DNA from: Chloroflexota bacterium
GTDB lineage: Bacteria; Chloroflexota; Anaerolineae; UBA2200
DNA length: 50,294 nucleotides
Assembly: GCA_014360905.1 (NCBI GenBank)
Contig: JACIWW010000024.1
Coordinates: forward strand, 1-50,294
Direction of reading: 5' to 3'
Positions 44,747 to 50,294 of this stretch are shown piece after piece. A program made the translations under genes and the position numbers. The first letter of the stretch is position 1. Each line of letters starts with the position of its first letter. The notes under the pieces were generated by a model that saw only the letters and a list, made by a program, of their open reading frames with translations, did no database searches and was not told the DNA's origin.

Positions 44747-45696
44747 ACCGTACGCATCAAATCCTGGCCGCAGTCCTGGCCATCCAGATCATCCTGACCA
44801 TCGTCCTGTATTGGCCGAAGACGGCAACGACCGGGAGCAGCGGCCCGCTCATCCCCGACTTGCAAACCGCGGACATTGTCGCCATGACCATCACCGAGAT
44901 GGGCGGCGAGACACTGCAACTGCGCCAGGTGACTGGCAACTGGGTCTTGCCCAATGCGGACGATTATCCGGCCAAAGCAGAGCGCATCACACAGGAATTG
45001 GACAAGATTGTGGGACTGAACACCCGTCGGTTGGTGGCGCGCACCGAGGCCAGCCACAAACGCTTGCGCGTCGCAGCCGATGATTTCCTGGTTCGGCTCG
45101 ACCTCGAGACCGCTAGCGGAGCCAAGCACACCCTTTTCCTGGGTTCTTCTCCCAGTTACGGCAATACGCACGTGCGCCTAGATGGCCGGAGCGAGACGTA
45201 CCTCGCCAGCAACCTGACGCCTTGGGAATTCAGCACTGCTCCCGCCACTTGGGTGGACACCTCGTACTTCACCGTGTCGAAGGATGAGGTCACGAAGATC
45301 ACGATCGTGAACCCCAAGGGCACCTATACGCTGCAGAAGGATGCCGCAGGTACCTGGACCTTGGCTGACCTGGCCCCCGGCGAAGAGCCCACCAAGGAGA
45401 CGGTCAACCTGATCGTAACCAGGGCTACCTCCGTGACGATGGTCAGGCCGTTGGGAAGGCAAGAGCGCCCTGAATATGGCATGGACAATCCCATCGCCGT
45501 AGTCACGTTGCAGAAAGGCGAGGAGACCATCATTTTGCGCATCGGTGCGCAGGACACCAGTGACAACACCTACGTAATGAAGGCGTCCACGTTGCCATAC
45601 TACGTCAGGGTGGGTGACTACATGGTCAAACCGCTGGTTGAGTATGGACGCGAGGATTTGTTCCCACCCAAGGGAACACCCACACCGGGCTCATAA
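44743..45696 (+). CDS. DUF4340 domain membrane-anchored protein
   Basis: 317 residues. One N-terminal membrane helix (about 6-24), then repeated beta-rich DUF4340 segments: DIVAMTITEMGGETLQLRQVTGNWVL, LFLGSSPSYGNTHVRLDG, ITIVNPKGTYTLQKDAAGTWTL, and a Pro-rich C-terminus. DUF4340 genes commonly follow GldG-like genes and are thought to work with them outside the membrane. Translationally coupled to the preceding gene. Confidence 0.85.
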   Translation: MNRTHQILAAVLAIQIILTIVLYWPKTATTGSSGPLIPDLQTADIVAMTITEMGGETLQLRQVTGNWVLPNADDYPAKAERITQELDKIVGLNTRRLVARTEASHKRLRVAADDFLVRLDLETASGAKHTLFLGSSPSYGNTHVRLDGRSETYLASNLTPWEFSTAPATWVDTSYFTVSKDEVTKITIVNPKGTYTLQKDAAGTWTLADLAPGEEPTKETVNLIVTRATSVTMVRPLGRQERPEYGMDNPIAVVTLQKGEETIILRIGAQDTSDNTYVMKASTLPYYVRVGDYMVKPLVEYGREDLFPPKGTPTPGS

Positions 45697-45730
45697 ATTG
45701 GTCGGGTAGCCATTGAGAGGAGAATTGAGA

Positions 45731-47008
45731 TTGAAGCGCCGCATGTTTCAGTTCGGGCTGACCATCTTGCTGATGGTCAGCCTGATTGCGGCTTGTCAGC
45801 AGACGGCGGATTTCGATGATCGCCTGAACGAGATTGTCGCTCCCTATCGCTTCCACATCCTGCGTTGGGAATGGCAACACCTGCTGGAGTGGCCTACTTC
45901 AGCAAAAGGCAGCCCCCGTTCGCCGAGCGCCAACCAGAGCGAGGTCGAGATAGTACAGGAGTACTTTCGCCTGAACGACGAGATCCGTTTGGTGCAGTGG
46001 GAGATCAATGCCATCGCCGCAGGGAACAAGCAGGGGGATTTGGCTGCCAAAGAGGAAGAACTAGAGCGGCTGCAGCAGCGCAAAGAGGAACTGAAGAGCG
46101 CCGTCCAATGGATCCTGGGACGGCAGGTGAGGGAAGCGTTCGTGGAGCAGGGGATCTTCAATCCCCTAGACCGCTTTGTCCAGGTGGGGGTTAGTTTTCC
46201 TCCCCTCAATTTCCGCCTAGCCCGTCCGCCCAATCTCCTGGTGATTTCACCCCGCGAGCGCATAGAAAGCCTGCGCGAAATCATGCTGGTGCAAGAACTC
46301 GATTTGGAAACCATCGAGGACATCGAAGCCCGCGTGGATGCGTTGGGCGTTTCTTCATTGGTGACGGAGTTGGGCGGTTTTGGCGCGACCTACCCTGCCT
46401 TTGTCGCGGACGATGCCTCGCTGGGCTGGACGATCGCGACGGTGGCCGAGGAATGGCTGCATCAGTACCTCGTTTTCACTCCACTTGGCTTCATGTACCT
46501 GCTGGATTCCATTCGCGTGGCCCCCAATTACGAGATTGCCACGATGAACGAGACGGTGGCGGGGATGGTCAGCGACGAAATTGCCGAGATGGTGCTCGAT
46601 ACCTATTACCGTCCTCGGCAGGCCATGCCGACGCCGCCACCTGAGACTCGTCCCTCGACAGGCTTTGACTTCAACCGCGAAATGCGCCAAATCAGGCTCA
46701 GGGTGGATGAGTTGCTGGCTAAGGGAGAAGTAGAGCAGGCAGAGCAGTTCATGGAGGAGCGTCGGCAGTACCTAGCATCCCAAGGATACTACATCCGCAA
46801 ACTGAACCAAGCCTACTTTGCCTTTCACGGCACCTATGCCGATGAGCCGACGTCGGTTAGCCCCATCGGCACGGAAATGGCCGCGCTGAGAAAGCGCAGC
46901 ACCTCGCTGAGCGCATTCCTCAACCGTGTGGCTGCGATGACCAGCCGCCAAGACCTCATCGAGGCCCTGTCCACGTCTCGGCTCTCTATGCCCACACTCC
47001 TGGGATGA
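45731..47008 (+). CDS. Putative lipoprotein with a zincin-like EExxH motif, family unknown
   Basis: 425 residues from TTG 45731 (GAGAGGAG upstream); starts at 45725 or ATG 45743 are possible. A signal ends in LIAAC with Cys22. A helical region with Glu/Arg/Gln heptads lies at about 85-135. EEWLHQYL at 240-247 and NETVA at 273-277 recall the HExxH...NE arrangement of gluzincin peptidases, except that the first His is Glu. It comes 34 bases after the DUF4340 gene, so likely works at the same cell-surface site. The 3' end overlaps the convergent radical SAM gene by 23 bases. Not recognised otherwise. Confidence 0.6.
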   Translation: MKRRMFQFGLTILLMVSLIAACQQTADFDDRLNEIVAPYRFHILRWEWQHLLEWPTSAKGSPRSPSANQSEVEIVQEYFRLNDEIRLVQWEINAIAAGNKQGDLAAKEEELERLQQRKEELKSAVQWILGRQVREAFVEQGIFNPLDRFVQVGVSFPPLNFRLARPPNLLVISPRERIESLREIMLVQELDLETIEDIEARVDALGVSSLVTELGGFGATYPAFVADDASLGWTIATVAEEWLHQYLVFTPLGFMYLLDSIRVAPNYEIATMNETVAGMVSDEIAEMVLDTYYRPRQAMPTPPPETRPSTGFDFNREMRQIRLRVDELLAKGEVEQAEQFMEERRQYLASQGYYIRKLNQAYFAFHGTYADEPTSVSPIGTEMAALRKRSTSLSAFLNRVAAMTSRQDLIEALSTSRLSMPTLLG

Positions 47009-48212
47009 CTTGCCCACAGAACTTGCACTTGCCATTCACGATGTGGTTCGCCACCACGGTAAAGCCTTGGCGTTGGATGAGCATTTCGCCACAATGGTGA
47101 CAGTAGGTGTTATCCCCCGGATGCCCCGGCACGTTGCCAATGTAAGCATAGTGGATGCCCTCTTCCAGCGCGATGTTGCGTGCCATTTCCAACGTCTCCA
47201 CCGGCGTCATGGGCAAGTTGGTTAGTTTGTACTGGGGGTAGAAGCGGCTAAAGTGCGTCGGCACGTCGGGTCCCAGTTCGTCCATGATCCAGCGACACAG
47301 GCCACGCAAATGCTCTTCTTCGTCGTTGAGCGTGGGCACCACCAGCGTGACGATCTCCAGGTGAATGCCTTGTTGCCGAATGGTCTTCATCGTCTCCAGC
47401 ACGGGACGCAAGGCGCCTTGGCAAACGCGGATGTAAAAATCGGAACTGTAACCCTTGAAGTCAATCTTGATCGCATCCACTGCTTGGCACAACTCGATGA
47501 GTGGGGCGGTGTTGATGAACCCAGCGCTGACTACCACGCTGCGTATCTGCTTTTCTCGCGCCAGTCGTGCGGTGTCCAGCATGTACTCATAGAAGACGGT
47601 CGGCTCCGTGTAGGTGTAGGCGATGACGGGGCAATCGTACCGCTGAGCCTGAGCCACGACTTGTTCAGGTGGCAAATCCACATAGTCCACTTCCTCCGGA
47701 CGGCGCTGTGAGATCTGCCAGTTCTGGCAATAGAGGCAGTGCAAATTGCAGCCGGCGGTGGCCAGGGAAAAGGCCTGGCTTCCGGGCAGGTAATGGTAGA
47801 AGGGCTTCTTTTCGATGGGGTCTATGTGCACCGCACAAGCGCGTCCGTAGACCATCGTGTAGAGGGTGCCAGCGCGATTTTCGCGCACACCGCATTCGCC
47901 ACGCTGACCATCAGCAATCGCGCAGCGCCTGGGGCAGAGATCGCACATCACTTGCGTTGAGGCTGATTGCCCGCTGGGCTTCTTGTAGTAGAGAGCGGGG
48001 CGCATATAGGATGGAATAGAGATGGGCGTAGGCACAGCAGATGTCGTGAGTGTAGCAACCGCAGCAGGTGCAGTGGACATGGTGGGTGGCAGTGGACTGG
48101 GACTGGGCTGCTCTGTGCCCGGTTGGCAGGCTGTCAGTGCTTCACCCGCAAGCAGGCACACGCCCGTATGCAGCAGCGTGTTCAGAAATTGACGCCTGGT
48201 AATCCGAGCCAT
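46986..48212 (-). CDS. AmmeMemoRadiSam-system radical SAM enzyme with Tat-lipoprotein signal
   Basis: 408 residues. The N-terminus has a twin-arginine-like motif TRRQFLN (5-11), a hydrophobic stretch and a lipobox ALTAC with Cys29, then a Pro/Thr linker to about 70. The enzyme part has four Cys at 90, 93, 97, 107 and the radical SAM cluster Cys155-x3-Cys159-x2-Cys162 (CNLHCLYC). A C-terminal CxxC pair (YCHHCG, CKFCG) probably binds metal. The family resembles pyruvate-formate-lyase-activating enzymes; the reaction is unknown. Memo and AMMECR1 partners are not in the window. Confidence 0.9.
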   Translation of the reverse strand: MARITRRQFLNTLLHTGVCLLAGEALTACQPGTEQPSPSPLPPTMSTAPAAVATLTTSAVPTPISIPSYMRPALYYKKPSGQSASTQVMCDLCPRRCAIADGQRGECGVRENRAGTLYTMVYGRACAVHIDPIEKKPFYHYLPGSQAFSLATAGCNLHCLYCQNWQISQRRPEEVDYVDLPPEQVVAQAQRYDCPVIAYTYTEPTVFYEYMLDTARLAREKQIRSVVVSAGFINTAPLIELCQAVDAIKIDFKGYSSDFYIRVCQGALRPVLETMKTIRQQGIHLEIVTLVVPTLNDEEEHLRGLCRWIMDELGPDVPTHFSRFYPQYKLTNLPMTPVETLEMARNIALEEGIHYAYIGNVPGHPGDNTYCHHCGEMLIQRQGFTVVANHIVNGKCKFCGQVIPGVWA

Positions 48213-48272
48213 AGTTCAATCTCCTAATAGGGCCGTTTCCAATCACGGCATACGCTTCACTGATGATAATAT

Positions 48273-48301
48273 AGTGTAGCACATTTCCCGATAATGCGCA
48301 A
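48273..48301 (-). promoter_or_regulatory. Promoter of the radical SAM gene
   Basis: On the - strand, TTGCGC (48301-48296) and TACACT (48278-48273) with a 17-base spacer, about 60 bases before the start. A second, overlapping TATATT lies just downstream. Confidence 0.55.
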
Positions 48302-48343
48302 AGACCGTTTGTGGCGTCGGGTCATTTCGGGCAACCGCTTCTA

Positions 48344-48382
48344 AAAATGAAAAGCCCGCGGGCCATTCTAGCGCCTGCGGGC
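48344..48382 (-). terminator. Terminator after the small membrane protein at 48422
   Basis: On the - strand, GCCCGCAGG (48382-48374) pairs with CC-GCGGGC (48361-48354, one mismatch), followed by TTTTCATTTTT. An additional hairpin CCGGGG/CCCCGG lies at 48400-48416. Confidence 0.75.
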
Positions 48383-48421
48383 ATCTTTTCGGTTGGAGCC
48401 GGGGAATTGAGCCCCGGATGT

Positions 48422-48775
48422 TCACTTCGTCGCCAAGACGACATATTCACCAGCGCCATGGTATTCGTACACCTGGCCATCGGCCACTAGGCGAATGACA
48501 TAGCCCGGCGTGATGACGGTGAGGTACATCTTGCCTGGCTCGGGCACGCCCAGGCTGCTATCGGAGAACTGCACTGCCTCCACGCTCTGCACGTGGATGT
48601 CGTCAGGCTGTGCGTTCAGGCGCTGTGCTAGATCTGCTTTGGCCAGGTCCACCAACGGCTGCGCTTCCGCCCAGTTCTTCTGCTCCAACCGCGCCCCCGT
48701 GGAGACGAAACCGCTGACCAGCAAGACGCTCACAGCGAGCAAAATCCCCCAGAGAATCAGTTCGCGTCGGTTCAT
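48422..48775 (-). CDS. Small membrane-anchored protein with 'SSLG.P.PG' motif
   Basis: 117 residues. One N-terminal helix (about 7-25), then a small domain with VQFSDSSLGVPEPGKMY and VITPGYVIRLVADGQVYEYH. I recognise the 'SSLG.P.PG...ITPGY...YEYH' pattern as recurring in small domains of Chloroflexota and cyanobacterial proteins but know no function. The start follows AGGAG and it has its own terminator, so it is likely monocistronic. Confidence 0.7.
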   Translation of the reverse strand: MNRRELILWGILLAVSVLLVSGFVSTGARLEQKNWAEAQPLVDLAKADLAQRLNAQPDDIHVQSVEAVQFSDSSLGVPEPGKMYLTVITPGYVIRLVADGQVYEYHGAGEYVVLATK

Positions 48776-48990
48776 TTTGCCTACTCCTTTCTCTTTGTGT
48801 TTCCCTTTTGATCATTCTTGCCTAGTGGCAAGTCCTCTCATAGACGCATTGCCCAGGACAAAAGTTCCCCTTGCTTCGGCACTGGGCGCAGCAAACTGCA
48901 CACTGCGCACTTCTTCCTCCTTTGCCAGGGCTGGCCCCCAATAAAAAAGAGACCAAGTTTCTGGGAGAACCCTGGTTTCTCGCGCTATTA

Positions 48991-49019
48991 TTGACAGCCC
49001 GCTGCGAATATGCTATCCT
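48991..49019 (+). promoter_or_regulatory. Sigma-70-type promoter before the TPR remnant and permease
   Basis: Perfect TTGACA (48991-48996) and TATCCT (49014-49019) with a 17-base spacer. The region 48776-48990 has short hairpins (CTTGCC-TAGT-GGCAAG near 48822) and a GAGA...TTTCTC imperfect palindrome at 48950-48982 but no gene. Confidence 0.7.
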
Positions 49020-49046
49020 TAGCGTGGGTCTGGTAGGAGGGGAGCC

Positions 49047-49457
49047 ATGGCGCGGGACATCGCGCGCGAGATTAACGACCGCGCAGGCGAGGCCAACTGC
49101 CTGAGCAATCTGAGTCGGGTCTATGAGAAACTAGGCAACCTGGCACAGGCAATCGCCTGCCAGCGCCAAGCAGTGGCCACCCTGGAGGAACTGCAATTGC
49201 TGCAACTGGAGGAGGCGCGCAGGCGCCTCACCGAACTCGAACGCGCGCCACTTCCATCGCCCACCGCCAGCCACAACTGCGATAGGAGGGACAAATGGAT
49301 AGCGCTACTTTGGTCATGGCGGCGATTGCCTTGGTCTTGCTGGTGCTGGCTTACCTGCGTGGCAGCAGCGTTTGCGTCGCAGGGGTCAAAGCGGGCGCGC
49401 AGATGCTCTGGAACGTGCTGCTTCTGCTGCTGCTCTCCTTTCTCGTGGCCGGGCTAA
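49047..49457 (+). pseudogene. TPR-protein remnant overlapping the permease gene
   Basis: The first 75 codons read MARDIAREINDRAGEANCLSN...LSRVYEKLGNLAQAIACQRQAVATLEEL, a single TPR unit plus an end typical of large TPR regulators. After about 49275 the frame becomes a shadow of the permease gene (Cys/Trp/Ser-rich), running to 49457 and overlapping it by 163 bases. TAGGAGGGG and a promoter precede it, so a short product may be made, but it looks like a fragment that lost both its N-terminus and its proper stop. Confidence 0.5.
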
Positions 49458-49789
49458 TGCAGGTGCTCCTCCCCAAGGAGCAAATCCGGCGCTGGTTGGG
49501 GACTGAATCTGGACTGCGGGGCATCCTGCTGGGGTGCCTTGCCGGTGGCATCGTGCCTGGCCCGCCCTATGCCGTCTTCCCCATCGTCGCCTCTCTGCAT
49601 CGGGCGGGGGCGGGCATCGGCGCGGTGGTGGGCTTTGTCAGCGCCTGGTCGCTTTGGTCGGCCAGCCGCTTCCCCACCGAATTCGCCATCCTCGGCCCGC
49701 GCGTTGCCCTCATCCGCTTCCTCTCCACGCTGCTCTTTCCGCCCATCGCGGGCTGGCTTGCCCAATTCATCTTGGCCAGGCTCGCTTGA
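49295..49789 (+). CDS. Half-length DUF318-type permease
   Basis: 164 residues, about four membrane helices (near 5-20, 38-57, 72-110, 128-158). GGIVPGPPYAVFPIVASLHRAGAGIGAVVGF is reminiscent of the PF03773 (DUF318/ArsP) permeases, which normally have two such halves in about 300 residues. ATG 49295 follows AGGAGGG. A single-half protein could dimerise. No arsenic or metal genes are nearby. Confidence 0.65.
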   Translation: MDSATLVMAAIALVLLVLAYLRGSSVCVAGVKAGAQMLWNVLLLLLLSFLVAGLMQVLLPKEQIRRWLGTESGLRGILLGCLAGGIVPGPPYAVFPIVASLHRAGAGIGAVVGFVSAWSLWSASRFPTEFAILGPRVALIRFLSTLLFPPIAGWLAQFILARLA

Positions 49790-49844
49790 CAACCCGTTCG
49801 TAGTAGGTGCTTTAGCGCTGAGCACAGTAAACTGCGCTACGCGC

Positions 49845-50183
49845 CTATTCCTCCCCGACAATGCGGAACTCCCGCGGGGCAGCCTCCACCGCATGCGCGT
49901 GGTAAGGCGGCAGGAGTCCATTCGGCGCTGGCGTGCCGCCCTGGATGACCACCACCGGCGGATAGGCGCCGTAGCGGCCACCCTGCCCGTAGGGCGGCTC
50001 CTCCATTTGACGCTCTCTGCGTGTCATGATCACCATCAACAGCACGCTCATGGGAATCCCTGCCGCCACGCCGCACACCACCCCTACCACCACCGCCATC
50101 GCTTCCGCGCTCATGCGCTGCCCCACCACCACTGCCAACGTCACGGCAAAAGCCAACGCCACTGCTATTGCCACTCTACGCAT
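49845..50183 (-). CDS. Small two-helix membrane protein with Pro/Gly-rich tail
   Basis: 112 residues. Helices at about 4-21 and 27-52 are followed by a charged turn (MTRRERQMEEP) and a tail rich in Pro, Gly and Tyr, ending PREFRIVGEE. The start follows GGAGG at six bases. I do not know the family. It is convergent with the permease gene. Confidence 0.55.
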   Translation of the reverse strand: MRRVAIAVALAFAVTLAVVVGQRMSAEAMAVVVGVVCGVAAGIPMSVLLMVIMTRRERQMEEPPYGQGGRYGAYPPVVVIQGGTPAPNGLLPPYHAHAVEAAPREFRIVGEE

Positions 50184-50203
50184 CCTTCACCTCCGACTGA
50201 AAT

Positions 50204-50294
50204 CAAACGTAAAACGGAATACGGAAAACGTAATACGTAATACGGAACACGCAATACGCACCACGCACCACTTCTCCCTCCTCACTCCTCACTC
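50204..50294. repeat. Low-complexity repeats at the window end
   Basis: Near-tandem short words ACGTAATACG / ACGGAATACG / ACGCAATACGC run from about 50208 to 50264, then CACGCACCAC and CTCCTCACTCCTCACTC to the end. The last 14 bases are the reverse complement of GAGTGAGGAGTGAG at 112-125. No gene. Confidence 0.7.

Overview
The window is a bacterial chromosome segment of moderate GC, most likely from Chloroflexota and probably an Anaerolineae-like lineage. The evidence is indirect. Two secreted proteins carry long Pro/Thr linkers followed by an 'LFIPV..NY'-type motif, a style I associate with Chloroflexota. There is a T-box in front of serS, zinc-binding (C+) forms of S4, S14 and L36, and an AmmeMemoRadiSam radical SAM protein. 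No 16S rRNA is present, so the assignment stays an inference.

Layout. 1-17051: the end of tuf, then a nearly unbroken S10-spc-alpha ribosomal superoperon on the + strand (rpsJ to rplQ, with secY, adk and rpoA), truA, rplM and rpsI, closed by a strong terminator. The usual map and infA genes are missing between adk and rpmJ. 17228-20308 (- strand): argF, then the cyclic di-AMP pair cdaA-cdaR. 20537-22600: serS behind a serine T-box leader, followed by tRNA-Ser(UGA), tRNA-Ser(GCU) and tRNA-Arg(GCG) with promoter and terminator. 22771-23678: a tiny Trp/Arg-rich membrane protein and rubrerythrin. 24131-27859: a tandem pair of paralogous secreted DNRLRE / Pro-Thr linker / lectin-like proteins behind a consensus promoter. 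27974-31015: DUF1028-TPR protein, MalY-type C-S lyase/aminotransferase, SanA/YdcF-like protein.

31012-39252 holds two divergent transcription units. The - strand unit is a lipoprotein binding protein plus two permeases of a peptide-type ABC importer, without ATPases. The + strand unit has a consensus promoter, a 20-codon leader ORF with six Arg codons (mostly CGA and AGA), an intrinsic terminator overlapping the leader's end, then a DUF5058-like membrane protein, a second membrane protein, an M20 ArgE/DapE-type hydrolase and, past a terminator, an M20D AbgB-like amidohydrolase. I read this as a possible arginine-responsive attenuator controlling a little-known transporter-peptidase system. 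It is the strongest novelty candidate here.

39300-48775: a decayed 3' end of a secreted-protein gene, a PrsA/PpiC lipoprotein with a structured terminator-bearing leader, a GldA / GldF-GldG fusion / DUF4340 / lipoprotein operon, a convergently overlapping radical SAM protein with a Tat-lipoprotein signal, and a small membrane protein. 48991-50294: a TPR remnant, a half-length DUF318-type permease, a small membrane protein and low-complexity repeats matching (inverted) the hairpin between tuf and rpsJ.
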